Assembly (NCBI GenBank): GCA_002483445.1
Contig: DLHY01000036.1
Location: forward strand, 1 to 60,626
Direction of reading: 5' to 3'
DNA length: 60,626 bases
Source: Blastocatellia bacterium UBA7656
GTDB taxonomy: Bacteria; Acidobacteriota; Blastocatellia; UBA7656
Under the pieces are notes generated by a model. That model saw only the letters and a program-made list of their open reading frames with translations, was not told where the DNA came from and ran no database searches. The stretch's first letter is position 1. The number at the start of each line of letters is the position of its first letter. The position numbers and the translations under genes are program-made. Of this stretch, positions 26,541 through 35,053 are shown one piece after another.

Positions 26541-29500
26541 TCAAACGACTGCTGCGTCGGATTCGATCAGCGATTTGGTTCCATCTTCCGCTTTGCGTTT
26601 AGCCCGCCGTTCGCTCAGGTAGTACAAAATCGGCACGGTCATGCGCGAAAGCAGAAGTGACGCAACTTCACCGGCCATAAGCGAAATGGCAAGCCCCTGA
26701 AAGATCGGGTCGAAGAGAATCACTGCCGAGCCGACGATGACAGCCGCCGCCGTCAGCATCATAGGGCGAAACCTCACCGCGCCCGCATCGATGACAGCAT
26801 CAGCAAGCGACATCCCTTCCTTCAATCTCAACTCGATGAAATCTACGAGTATGATAGAGTTGCGAACCACTATGCCCGCGCCTGCGATGAACCCGATCAT
26901 CGATGTAGCAGTGAAGAACGCGCCCATCAAGGCGTGACCGGGCAGTATGCCCACGAGCGAAAACGGGATGGCCGCCATGATAGCCACGGGAGTTTTGAAC
27001 GACTGGAACCATCCGACGACGAGTATGTAAATCAAAACCAGCACGGCGGCAAACGCTACTCCGAGATCACGGAAGACTTCATAAGTGATGTGCCATTCGC
27101 CATCCCACTTCATCGCGTAGCGGTCAGCAATGAAGGGTTGAGCCGCCACGTAGCGATCAAGCGAGTAACCTTCAGCCAGTTTCAGTTTATCGACGGCCTC
27201 GTTGAGCTTCAGAATCGCATAGACGGGGCTTTCTTCGCTGCCCGCAACGTCGCCGGTCACGTAAACGACAGGCATGAGATTTTTGTGATAGATGCTCTTG
27301 TCCGCCGTCTGCTCTTCGACGCGCACAAGCTCGCCGAGCGGGATCAGATTTCCGCGCTGGCCCAAAACTTTAATCCGCTTGAGGTCTTCTACGCTCGAAC
27401 GATTCTCCCGCGCGAGACGGAGCGTTATGGGAACATCTTCTTTTTCCTGCGGCTGATGAATGATCCCGGCGCTGATTCCGTCGAGCGCGACTTTGAGCGT
27501 CACGGCGACCTGTTCGGCTGACACTCCGTTGATCGCCGCTTTTTCCTTATCGACCACGAAGCGATACTTAGTCTGATCCGATTCGACATAAGAATCGACA
27601 TCGACTACTCCGTCGGTCTGATCGAATACGGCCTCAATCTGTTTTGCGATCTCCATCTGGCGCTTGTAGTCCGGGCCGTAGACTTCGGCGACGAGAGTTT
27701 GAAGCACGGGCGGGCCGGGAGGCACTTCGGAGATTTTGACGCGAGCATCATAACGCGAAGCTATGCGTTGAATTTCGGGACGCACCCGTTTGGCTATGTC
27801 GTGGCTCTGAGAATCGCGTTCGCCTTTGCCGACGAGGTTGACCTGAATATCCGCCACATTCGGGCCGCGACGAAGAAAGTAATGTCGCACAAGCCCGTTG
27901 AAGTTGTAAGGCGCAGCCGTGCCAATATACATCTGATAGTCGGTGACTTCGGGAGCGGTTTGAATGTACTGTCCGATTTCGCGCGTTACCGCCGCGGTCT
28001 GTTCGAGCGTCGAGCCTTCGGGCATATCGATGATGATTTGAAATTCGCTCTTGTTATCGAAGGGCAGCATCTTGACCCGCACGGCTTTGATGGCGAAGAG
28101 CGACACTGAAGCGAGAAGCAGAATGACTACGGCGGCGAGAAACGTATAACGCCATCGCGCGTCGTTGATGAGCCGCCCCATCACGCGGCGGTAAAGGCGC
28201 GTCATTCTTCCTTCCCGCGATTCGTGATCGACGCTTTCGCGCCTGAGCAATCTCAGCCCCGCCCACGGAGTGACGATGAAAGCGACGATCAGAGAAAACA
28301 GCATAGCCGCAGATGCGCCCACAGGAATCGGTCGCATGTAAGGTCCCATCAATCCGCTCACGAAAGCCATCGGGATGATTGCGGCGATGACAGCGAACGT
28401 GGCAAGGATGGTTGGATTGCCGACTTCATCGACTGCTTCGATGGCGACATCTTTGATGGGGCGTCCGCGATTTTCAGGCAATCGATAATGACGCGCCATG
28501 TTCTCGACCACCACGATTGCGTCATCGACGAGTATGCCTATCGAAAATATGAGCGCGAAGAGCGTGATGCGATTGAGCGTGTAGCCGTAGAAATAAAAGA
28601 CCGCCAGCGTAAGCGCCAGCGTGACAGGGATGGCCGTCGCCACTATTCCTGATTCGCGAAACCCCAGCACGAACCAGACGAGCGCCGATACCGACAGCAC
28701 CGCGATCATCATGTGAAGAAGCAACTCGTTCGATTTTTCGCTCGCCGTCTCGCCGTAGTTGCGAGTGACAGCGAGCGTCACGTCCGAAGGAATGAGCGTG
28801 CTTTTGAGATGATCGACTTTTTCAATCACCTTGTCGGCGATCTCGATGGCGTTCGTTCCCTTTCGCTTCGCCACCGAAATAGTCACTGCTGGTTGGGGGA
28901 TGGGGGATAGCTCTGTCTCTGATTCCTTGTTTGCCTGACCTGAGCCGAACAATACATAGTCGGCGGGTTCTTCCGGGCCGTCTTCGATTCGTGCAACGTC
29001 TCTGAGATACACGGGGCGATCATTGAAAACTCCGACGACGACGCTAGAGACTTCTTCGGCGCTGTGCAGAAAGCCGCCCGTCTCGACTGCAAGCTGGCGA
29101 TTGCCCTGCGAGAAGCTGCCCGATTGAAGTTGTCGATTCGATTGCGTGATCATCGGCGCGATAGTCGCGGGCGCGACGTTGAAAGCGGCCATGCGCGCTT
29201 CATCGAGCGTGACTCGAACCTGGCGCCTCTGGCCACCGATGATTTTCACCTCGGACACGTCTTTGATTTCTTTGATCTGATCGTGAAGTTGAGCGGCGAT
29301 GCGGCGAAGCGTGAAATGATCGTATCGCGCGCTTGAAAGCGTGAGCGCGAGAATCGGCACATCGTCGATCGAGCGCGGTTTGACCAGAGGCTGACTCGCG
29401 CCCGACGGGATCAGATCGAAGTTGGCGAACATCTTCTGATTGAGCCGCACGATGGCGTTCTCTTCGTTCTCGCCGACGTAGAAGCGAACCACAGCCATCG

Positions 29501-29798
29501 CGTAGCCCGGAGATGATGTCGAATAGATGTACTCGACTCCCGGCACTTCCCACAGCAGTTTTTCCATCGGGCGCGTGACTCGCTCTTCGACTTCTCTGGC
29601 CGAAGCTCCGGGCATTTCGACGAACACATCGATCAGCGGCACGATGATCTGAGGCTCTTCTTCGCGGGGCAGCATCAACACCGCGCCCAGTCCCAGGAGT
29701 ATTGAAGCGAAGACGATGATCGGAGTGAGCCGCGACGAGATGAACGCCCGCGCAAATTTGCCTGCAAGACCGAGTTCTTTTGCCATAGCTTTTCTCAC
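26541..29798 (-). CDS. RND family efflux permease
   Basis: A 1085-residue inner-membrane proton-driven pump of the AcrB/HAE or CusA superfamily with twelve expected membrane helices. Visible features are the first helix followed by LMLPREEEPQI, porter-domain sequence PGASAREVEERVTRPMEK, the TM4 motif FSIGILVDDAIVVVEN with the two proton-relay aspartates, and ATSMIGFIAGAGIVVRN in the second half. The start is GTG at 29798, overlapping the adaptor stop (GTGA); an ATG four codons later (29786) is an alternative. The substrate cannot be told from sequence. The order adaptor-permease and the neighbouring TolC gene complete a tripartite exporter. Confidence 0.94.
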   Translation of the reverse strand: MRKAMAKELGLAGKFARAFISSRLTPIIVFASILLGLGAVLMLPREEEPQIIVPLIDVFVEMPGASAREVEERVTRPMEKLLWEVPGVEYIYSTSSPGYAMAVVRFYVGENEENAIVRLNQKMFANFDLIPSGASQPLVKPRSIDDVPILALTLSSARYDHFTLRRIAAQLHDQIKEIKDVSEVKIIGGQRRQVRVTLDEARMAAFNVAPATIAPMITQSNRQLQSGSFSQGNRQLAVETGGFLHSAEEVSSVVVGVFNDRPVYLRDVARIEDGPEEPADYVLFGSGQANKESETELSPIPQPAVTISVAKRKGTNAIEIADKVIEKVDHLKSTLIPSDVTLAVTRNYGETASEKSNELLLHMMIAVLSVSALVWFVLGFRESGIVATAIPVTLALTLAVFYFYGYTLNRITLFALIFSIGILVDDAIVVVENMARHYRLPENRGRPIKDVAIEAVDEVGNPTILATFAVIAAIIPMAFVSGLMGPYMRPIPVGASAAMLFSLIVAFIVTPWAGLRLLRRESVDHESREGRMTRLYRRVMGRLINDARWRYTFLAAVVILLLASVSLFAIKAVRVKMLPFDNKSEFQIIIDMPEGSTLEQTAAVTREIGQYIQTAPEVTDYQMYIGTAAPYNFNGLVRHYFLRRGPNVADIQVNLVGKGERDSQSHDIAKRVRPEIQRIASRYDARVKISEVPPGPPVLQTLVAEVYGPDYKRQMEIAKQIEAVFDQTDGVVDVDSYVESDQTKYRFVVDKEKAAINGVSAEQVAVTLKVALDGISAGIIHQPQEKEDVPITLRLARENRSSVEDLKRIKVLGQRGNLIPLGELVRVEEQTADKSIYHKNLMPVVYVTGDVAGSEESPVYAILKLNEAVDKLKLAEGYSLDRYVAAQPFIADRYAMKWDGEWHITYEVFRDLGVAFAAVLVLIYILVVGWFQSFKTPVAIMAAIPFSLVGILPGHALMGAFFTATSMIGFIAGAGIVVRNSIILVDFIELRLKEGMSLADAVIDAGAVRFRPMMLTAAAVIVGSAVILFDPIFQGLAISLMAGEVASLLLSRMTVPILYYLSERRAKRKAEDGTKSLIESDAAVV

Positions 29799-30982
29799 TG
29801 CACGCGGCTGCCGTCTCTGATCGATGGCGCGCCGTCGGTCACGATTCGCTCGCCTTCGCTCAAGCCCGAAAGAATCTCCACGCGATCATCAAAACTCTTT
29901 CCGGTTTTGACGAGCCTGAGTCGCGCAATGCCCGCGTCATCGACAACGTAAACTTGTGTGAGTTGGCCGCGCTCGATTATGGCCTGCCTGGGAATAGCGA
30001 CGCCCTGCTTTTGACCCGCCTGAAAGCGCGCTCTTCCGAAAAATCCTGACCTGAGATTCAGCTTCTGGCCATCAGGAAGATCGATCTTGACGGTGAAGCT
30101 GCGGCTTGCGGGATCGGCGGCGGGAACGATTTCCGAAACGCGGCCTTCTATCTCGCCTGCGCCGAGCGCATCGATCAAAACTGTAGCCTTCTGATTCAAT
30201 TTCACAATCGCTATCTGCGATTCTTCGACATTGGCTTCGAGGCGGTATCGAGAGGCGTCTTCGACGGTGAGCAGCGGCACGCCCGGAGCGGCCATCTGTC
30301 CCGGATCGGTTTGCCTCGAAGTCACTATGCCGTCAATCGGCGAAGCGATTCTGGCGTAGCCTGCGTAAACCTGCGCGCCGGAAATATCAGCCTTAGCCTG
30401 ATCGATCCTTGCCAGCGATTGTTTTCTTTTCGCTTCGAGGGTCTGGAGCATTTTTTCCGCGCGATCCGATTCAGCCTCGGCCACGCGCATCTTCGCCTGA
30501 ACTTCGTCGAATTCCTGCGGGCTTACGGAGCGGCGTTCGAGCAGCATCCGGTATCGATTGAAAGTCGCGGAGGCAAGCTCGCGGTTTGCGTCAGCCGCCG
30601 CCTTTGCGGAGCGCGCCGCGCTGATCGAACGCTCGGCTTCATCGAGAGACTGTTCGGTTTCTCTCAGCCCCGCCTGCGCTTTTTGAACCTGCGCCGCAAG
30701 ATCGCGGCTGTCGATTTCGATGAGCAGTTGTCCGCGTCGAACGCGGTCGCCCTCGCGCGCATGAAGAGCGATGACGCTTCCCAGGACTCGCGAAGAAAGC
30801 GCAATGGTGGTCGCTGATCGCACTGTCCCCGTCGCTTCGTAGTAGCTGTCGAGCGCGGATGCGGCTATCTTTTCCGTCTTCACGTCTGCCACGGACGCAG
30901 GTTTCTCGGTTTCTGCTTCCGGTTTGCGCCCGCAGGCGGAAGCGAGCGCGATAAGTAGGATCAAAGCGAGTCTCGTTTTCAT
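29795..30982 (-). CDS. RND periplasmic adaptor (HlyD-like) lipoprotein
   Basis: A 395-residue membrane-fusion protein. The N-terminus is a lipoprotein signal with lipobox LASAC (Cys anchoring it to the membrane). Then follow a split lipoyl domain (TIALSSRVLGSVIALHAREGD, and IASPIDGIVTSRQTDPGQ), a long coiled-coil hairpin (AQVQKAQAGLRETEQSLDEA onward), a beta-barrel and a C-terminal proximal domain. It bridges the RND pump and TolC. ATG 30982 is chosen because GAGG lies seven bases upstream; a TTG two codons earlier is less likely. The stop overlaps the permease start. Confidence 0.94.
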   Translation of the reverse strand: MKTRLALILLIALASACGRKPEAETEKPASVADVKTEKIAASALDSYYEATGTVRSATTIALSSRVLGSVIALHAREGDRVRRGQLLIEIDSRDLAAQVQKAQAGLRETEQSLDEAERSISAARSAKAAADANRELASATFNRYRMLLERRSVSPQEFDEVQAKMRVAEAESDRAEKMLQTLEAKRKQSLARIDQAKADISGAQVYAGYARIASPIDGIVTSRQTDPGQMAAPGVPLLTVEDASRYRLEANVEESQIAIVKLNQKATVLIDALGAGEIEGRVSEIVPAADPASRSFTVKIDLPDGQKLNLRSGFFGRARFQAGQKQGVAIPRQAIIERGQLTQVYVVDDAGIARLRLVKTGKSFDDRVEILSGLSEGERIVTDGAPSIRDGSRVQ

Positions 30983-30995
30983 AAGCAAACCTCGA

Positions 30996-32402
30996 TCAGG
31001 ATACGAACGGCTGAATATCGGTGAGCCTGCCGCTGGCGAGCAGGATTCCGGCGAATCCAGTGTAGTGATCGTAGCGCGCCGCGAGCAGATTCAATCTGGC
31101 GCGCACGAACGTCGTCTGAGCGCGAAGCGATTCGGTGATCGTGGTCAGCCCTTCACGGTATCGATCCTGAATTATTCGCAGAGTCTCGGTCGCCTGCTCG
31201 ACTGCGCGGGCGGTGACCGCGAGGCGGGCGCGCGCCGAAATGTAGAGTTGATACGCGCGCACGACTTCGAATCGAATCTGATTGGCAAGCGCGTCCTGTC
31301 CGGCTTGGGCCATCTCCTCGGCGGCGCGCGCCTGATCTATGCGCGCGCGGCGGGCGGCATCGAACAGGTTGAATGTAACGCTCGCGCCGATGGTGTAATC
31401 CGAACTTCCGCTCGCCCACCCCTGACCGCTCAGTCCGAAATTGCTGAACAGATCGACACGGGGAAGAAGCTGTCCTCGCGCTCCCCGCGCCTGCTCGCGC
31501 GCCGATTGAAGACTCAATCGCGCCTGCGCCATCTCAGGCCGGTGACGGAGGGCGAGACTAATGAATTCCTGCTGGCTCGCGGCCAGGAATTCTTTTTCGA
31601 CAAGCTGGCCCGTTACGTTTTGCGGCGTGTCAACGGAGGCGCCCATCGCGGCATTGAGCGCGGCCTGCGCTGTTATGCGCTCGCCTTCCGCTTGAATCTG
31701 CTGCTGTTGGAATTCCGCCAACTGCACTTGGGCGGAGAGCAAATCGGAAGCGACGACCATCCCGGCTTCGTGCATATCGCGTATGCGCTTCACTTCCGAC
31801 TCGGCCATGCGGGCGGCTTCGTCGGCGACTTCTGTTTTAGCCCGCGAGACGAGCAATCCGTAATAAGCGCGCAGAACTTCGAAGGTGATCTGCTGGCGCG
31901 TTCGCTCTGTCTGCGCGTCAGCCTGCTGCTGCTCTATCTGCGCCTGATTGATTCGCGTTCGGGTCTGACGCTGATCGAACACAGGCACGCGCACAGATAG
32001 CGACGTGCGAAAATTATTTAGCGACGCCGGAGCATTGAGCGCGTCGAGCGCAAAGTTCTGCGCGGAGAATCTCCCTTGTTCGAGAAGCGAGCCGAATACG
32101 AATACGGGATTATTACTGCGGGCGAATGTCTCGTTGAACTGAACGAGCGGAAGACGACCCGCGCGGGCCTCATTCATTTTAGAGTCAGCCATCTCTCGTC
32201 CCGATGTGGTCGCTCGAATCAGCGGGTTCGCTCGAAGAGCGATTTCTACGGCTGCGGGCAATGTCAAACCTTCCGCCTGATCGGCCTGAGCGCGCGCTGT
32301 CGCGCCTGACTGCAAAGAGATGATGGCGAAGATCGCCGCGATTTTTTTCAAAATGTCTGAAATGTTCGGACGCGCTGACAGATGCATGGTTGTGCCTTTC
32401 AT
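30996..32402 (-). CDS. TolC family outer-membrane efflux protein
   Basis: A 468-residue outer-membrane factor. A signal sequence (IAAIFAIISLQSGATARAQA) is followed by two copies of the TolC repeat: LTLPAAVEIALRANPLI at the start of the first, and FISLALRHRPEMAQARLSL in the second, with long heptad-rich helices between. It provides the outer channel for the adaptor and pump encoded 13 bases downstream. The start is uncertain: ATG 32402 has GGGGAG eight bases upstream; further in-frame ATG codons lie at 32408 and 32387. Confidence 0.92.
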   Translation of the reverse strand: MKGTTMHLSARPNISDILKKIAAIFAIISLQSGATARAQADQAEGLTLPAAVEIALRANPLIRATTSGREMADSKMNEARAGRLPLVQFNETFARSNNPVFVFGSLLEQGRFSAQNFALDALNAPASLNNFRTSLSVRVPVFDQRQTRTRINQAQIEQQQADAQTERTRQQITFEVLRAYYGLLVSRAKTEVADEAARMAESEVKRIRDMHEAGMVVASDLLSAQVQLAEFQQQQIQAEGERITAQAALNAAMGASVDTPQNVTGQLVEKEFLAASQQEFISLALRHRPEMAQARLSLQSAREQARGARGQLLPRVDLFSNFGLSGQGWASGSSDYTIGASVTFNLFDAARRARIDQARAAEEMAQAGQDALANQIRFEVVRAYQLYISARARLAVTARAVEQATETLRIIQDRYREGLTTITESLRAQTTFVRARLNLLAARYDHYTGFAGILLASGRLTDIQPFVS

Positions 32403-32549
32403 AACCATAGCTCCCCGTAAAGCAGTATGTAGCAGCAGCCGTGCCATAATTTACAAGCCTTGAAACTGTTGAAACACAAGGCTGCCTGTCTGGTTTCGCC
32501 AGCGCGACAGGGTATTTTCCCCGGTTCTGTTGGGGAAAAACCCTTCGGC

Positions 32550-32762
32550 TCAGGCCCCGTGCGACACCGAGCGCGAATCCTTCGCGCCAAGCCATCTGAG
32601 CAGTGTCATCATCACGCACCAGTCGGTGAAGGCCGACTGTATGAGATTGAGAGCCACGAACCCTGTGAATAAAAACCAATATGGACTATGAAAATATCCG
32701 AGCAGCACGCTTGCAAGCGCGAAACTCCCGGCCACGAGCCTCAAATATCTTTCAACCGTCAT
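32550..32762 (-). CDS. DUF2892 small membrane protein
   Basis: A 70-residue inner-membrane protein of the DUF2892 family (the membrane part of YgaP-like sulfurtransferases): MTVERYLRLVAGSFALASVL, then a second helix YWFLFTGFVALNLIQSAF, then DWCVMMTLLRWLG with one cysteine. AAGGAGG (32771-32777, minus strand) lies eight bases before the ATG. It is the first gene of the efflux operon and is preceded by a strong promoter that overlaps the operator shared with arsR. The 147 bases after it, up to TolC, show no gene. DUF2892 proteins are often found with rhodanese and ArsR-type genes. Confidence 0.9.
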   Translation of the reverse strand: MTVERYLRLVAGSFALASVLLGYFHSPYWFLFTGFVALNLIQSAFTDWCVMMTLLRWLGAKDSRSVSHGA

Positions 32763-32791
32763 CTCTCATCCCTCCTTCGGAAAATCTTTTC

Positions 32792-32831
32792 TTGACAATG
32801 CGACTATATAGCTATATGGTTATTTAGTCAA
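32792..32831. promoter_or_regulatory. Face-to-face overlapping promoters with central ArsR-type palindrome
   Basis: Plus strand: TTGACA 32792-32797, 17-base spacer, TATGGT 32815-32820, reading toward arsR. Minus strand: TTGACT 32831-32826, 17-base spacer, TATAGT 32808-32803, reading toward DUF2892. Both share one dyad centred between 32811 and 32812, with the perfect 12-bp palindrome ATATAGCTATAT at 32806-32817 and one mismatch in the next base pair. A single repressor dimer on the palindrome would block both promoters. The ArsR product encoded alongside is the obvious candidate. Confidence 0.8.
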
Positions 32832-32871
32832 GAATAAAATTCGAGACGGATGCGGGGCCGGAAGAGACAGG

Positions 32872-33013
32872 TTATAGCGGCTTGCATAAGTGTGAACAGA
32901 GAAATGGGTTCCTGACGCAGAGGCGCAGAGTTTACGCAGAGAAGAGTCTTTGCGTAAATGAAAAGCTCATCGCTTTTTCTCTTTCCTGTTCATTCAACCG
33001 AAAGCCGCTGTAA
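32872..33013. repeat. MITE-like element with TTATAGCGG-type inverted ends, copy 1
   Basis: ttatagcggctt (32872-32883) and aagccgctgtaa (33002-33013) are inverted with one mismatch. Inside lies an 8-bp inverted repeat tttacgca/tgcgtaaa (32931-32938, 32951-32958) and gacgcagaggcgcagag-type sequence. A second element with the same ends is at 52967-53070. It falls in the predicted 5' leader of arsR. No transposase is present. Confidence 0.5.
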
Positions 33014-33044
33014 AATGCGGGGCGATGATTCTGAGGGAGAGAAG

Positions 33045-33404
33045 ATGAGGAAACAGGCGAAGAGGAATCACAGGGAACTAACAGACGAGGCGCTGGAGTT
33101 GATAGCGGCGCGATTTCGTATGCTGGCCGAGCCTATGAGACTGAGGATACTGCACGCGATTGGCGAAGCGGAAATGAGCGTCACGGAGCTAGTCGAAGCG
33201 ACCGGCGCAGGGCAGGCAAATGTGTCGAAGCATCTCGGCTTGCTGCTCGACGCCGGACTCGTGGCGCGGCGCAAGGAAGGGCTGATGGTTTACTATCGCG
33301 TGTCGGATGCGACTATATTCGATCTGTGCGAAGCTGTGTGTTCTTCTCTCGGCGAGCATCTCGCCGCCCGTCATGATGCTGTGAGGCGGTTGGCGGGCCG
33401 ATGA
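33045..33404 (+). CDS. ArsR/SmtB family repressor
   Basis: A 119-residue winged-helix regulator. DNA-binding part: FRMLAEPMRLRILHAIGEAE, then MSVTELVEATGAGQANVSKHL as the helix-turn-helix, then the wing ARRKEGLMVYYRV. The C-terminal helix carries two cysteines in FDLCEAVCSSL (C-x3-C), suited to sensing a metal or a thiol-reactive sulfur species. The ATG at 33045 is chosen because GAGGGAG lies five or six bases upstream; longer frames from 32958 or 33015 lack a site. It is divergent from the DUF2892-TolC-RND operon and should repress both itself and that operon through the palindrome at 32806-32817. Confidence 0.92.
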   Translation: MRKQAKRNHRELTDEALELIAARFRMLAEPMRLRILHAIGEAEMSVTELVEATGAGQANVSKHLGLLLDAGLVARRKEGLMVYYRVSDATIFDLCEAVCSSLGEHLAARHDAVRRLAGR

Positions 33405-33405
33405 G

Positions 33406-34011
33406 TCAGCGTATCGCGGCGAAGTTGGCAAGAAGTCGCAGTCCCGCGTCCTGGCTCTTTTCGGGATGGAACTGCACGCCGCAGACTGATCGGCGAGCGC
33501 AGATGGAAGGATAGCGTATACGGTAGTCGGTCAGGGCCAGCACGTCTTGCTCATCTTCGGCTTCGATGTAGTAGGAGTGTACGAAGTAGAAATAAGTTCC
33601 TTCTGGGAGTCCTTCCAGTAGAGGATGCGGGCGAAGGTTTTCGATCTGATTCCATCCGATCTGAGGCACGCGCGGCCCGTCTTCAGGGAAACGCACCACG
33701 CGACCGCGCATCAGTCCCAGCCCCGGATGAATGCCGAACTCGTGGCCCTCATCAAACATCAACTGAAGACCTACGCAAAGGCCAAGCACCGGCCTGTTTT
33801 GCTCGGCGGCTTCCATCACCAGAGCGTCAAGACCTGATGCTCGAAGTTGGCGTGCGCACTCGCCGAACGCGCCCACTCCGGGCAGAACCAGTTTTTCCGC
33901 TTCGCGAATCGCTCCCGCGTCGCTCGTTACACGGGCCTGCGCGCCGACGGCCTCGAAAGCCTTTTCGACGCTGCGAAGATTTCCAACTCCGTAATCGATG
34001 ATTGCGATCAT
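33406..34011 (-). CDS. hisH: Imidazole glycerol phosphate synthase, glutaminase subunit
   Basis: HisH, 201 residues, a class I glutamine amidotransferase that feeds ammonia to HisF in histidine synthesis. The nucleophile Cys is in LGLCVGLQLMFDEG, and the His/Glu pair in VQFHPEKSQ. The N-terminus IAIIDYGVGNLRSVEKAFE is typical. The ATG at 34011 is chosen over a TTG four codons upstream; the ribosome site is weak. It is the last histidine gene here and converges on arsR with one base between stops. Its partner hisF, and hisA, are not in the window. Confidence 0.96.
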   Translation of the reverse strand: MIAIIDYGVGNLRSVEKAFEAVGAQARVTSDAGAIREAEKLVLPGVGAFGECARQLRASGLDALVMEAAEQNRPVLGLCVGLQLMFDEGHEFGIHPGLGLMRGRVVRFPEDGPRVPQIGWNQIENLRPHPLLEGLPEGTYFYFVHSYYIEAEDEQDVLALTDYRIRYPSICARRSVCGVQFHPEKSQDAGLRLLANFAAIR

Positions 34012-34013
34012 TT

Positions 34014-34041
34014 CAAATCTCAAATCTCAAATTCGAGATTT
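34014..34041. repeat. Short direct and inverted repeat between hisB and hisH
   Basis: The 7-base unit caaatct occurs twice in a row (34014-34027), and aaatctc (34022-34028) pairs with gagattt (34035-34041) across a six-base loop. The hairpin touches the hisB stop codon. It may be an intercistronic RNA hairpin or a fragment of a genomic repeat. Confidence 0.4.
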
Positions 34042-34628
34042 CAGAGAATTCCTTTGGTTGAAAGAACCCCTTCTATCCGATCAGAAATTCGCGTGGCTGC
34101 AGACATAGCTCTCGCCGTCGATTTGAAAATCGCTTCGGTGATGTGGTGCTGATTCGCTCCGTAAAGAATCTCTATATGAAGATTGCATCTTACCTCGCCA
34201 GCGAACGAGCGCCAGAAGTGTTCGACGAGTTCTGTGTCGAGTTCGCCTATCCGGTCGCGCGGGTTTTCAACGCGGTAAACGAAATAAGCGCGACCGCTCA
34301 GATCGACGACCGCGCGCGCCAGCGTCTCATCCATCGGGACATAAGACACGCCGTATCGAACGATGCCGCTTTTATCTCCCAGAGCTTCGCTGAAAGCCTG
34401 ACCCAGAGTGATGGCTATGTCTTCGACCGAATGATGAGGGTCTATGTGCAGGTCACCCTTGCAACTGATTTCGAGATCGAAGAGACCGTGGCGGGCGAAC
34501 AGTTCAAACATGTGATCGAGAAATCCTATCCCGGTTGCGATCTTCGCGTGTCCCTGCCCGTCGAGATCGATCTTCACCTCGACATCAGTCTCTCGCGTCG
34601 TGCGTCTTTTTTCTGCCTTCCTTGTCAT
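34041..34628 (-). CDS. hisB: Imidazoleglycerol-phosphate dehydratase
   Basis: HisB, 195 residues, monofunctional type (no phosphatase domain). It dehydrates IGP to imidazole acetol phosphate. Metal-binding motifs are present: GFLDHMFELFARHG, DPHHSVEDIAI, and later ANQHHITEAIFKS. It abuts the aspartic-protease-like gene upstream (stop and start separated by none or few bases) and is followed by hisH. Confidence 0.97.
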   Translation of the reverse strand: MTRKAEKRRTTRETDVEVKIDLDGQGHAKIATGIGFLDHMFELFARHGLFDLEISCKGDLHIDPHHSVEDIAITLGQAFSEALGDKSGIVRYGVSYVPMDETLARAVVDLSGRAYFVYRVENPRDRIGELDTELVEHFWRSFAGEVRCNLHIEILYGANQHHITEAIFKSTARAMSAATRISDRIEGVLSTKGIL

Positions 34629-35042
34629 TCATTTCACTTTCAGCACGGGCTGATCCGGGTGAGCCGGGTTAGGGATGACTCTACGATTGACGCAATCGAA
34701 CAGCAGATCAAGTTTTTCCAGCACTGTCTGGCCGGTGATGACTTCATCGCCAAGCACCAGAGCCTCTTCAACTGTAGTGCGTCCGTTGATGTCGATATCG
34801 ACCGGCTCAGTCACGTCTACAACATCGTTGCGCCCGTCGGCATATTCCGCGACGCGCTGTCCGGTTATGGCGAGGCCAAGCATCTGGACGACATGCACAG
34901 GAAGCACTATGGTCATTGAGCCTGTATCGATATGCGCATCAGCTTTGTAAGCGCGCACCTGGTCCGGGGCAAGCTGACCACCTCGCACAAGACCTTTATC
35001 AATCGCGTTCGTGAGTTTGGTTTCTGCTCTCGCTTCCCCCAT
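34629..35042 (-). CDS. Clan AA retropepsin-like aspartic protease family
   Basis: A 137-residue protein with the DTG active-site motif of clan AA aspartic proteases (ADAHIDTGSMTIVLP) and the family end ALVLGDEVITGQTVLEKLDLLFD. Such proteins are dimeric, single-domain and usually of unknown substrate. ATG 35042 is chosen because AAAGGAGG lies a few bases upstream; ATG 35057 overlaps the hisC stop but has no site. It lies inside the histidine operon between hisC and hisB, with no evident pathway role. A small gene at 51010 belongs to a type often seen beside such proteases in other genomes. Confidence 0.8.
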   Translation of the reverse strand: MGEARAETKLTNAIDKGLVRGGQLAPDQVRAYKADAHIDTGSMTIVLPVHVVQMLGLAITGQRVAEYADGRNDVVDVTEPVDIDINGRTTVEEALVLGDEVITGQTVLEKLDLLFDCVNRRVIPNPAHPDQPVLKVK

Positions 35043-35053
35043 AAACCCTCCTT

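Noticed and set aside
30924..32000. 358-residue plus-strand open frame opposite TolC
   Set aside because: The opposite strand encodes an unmistakable TolC protein in an operon; the antisense product is Arg-rich and low in structure.
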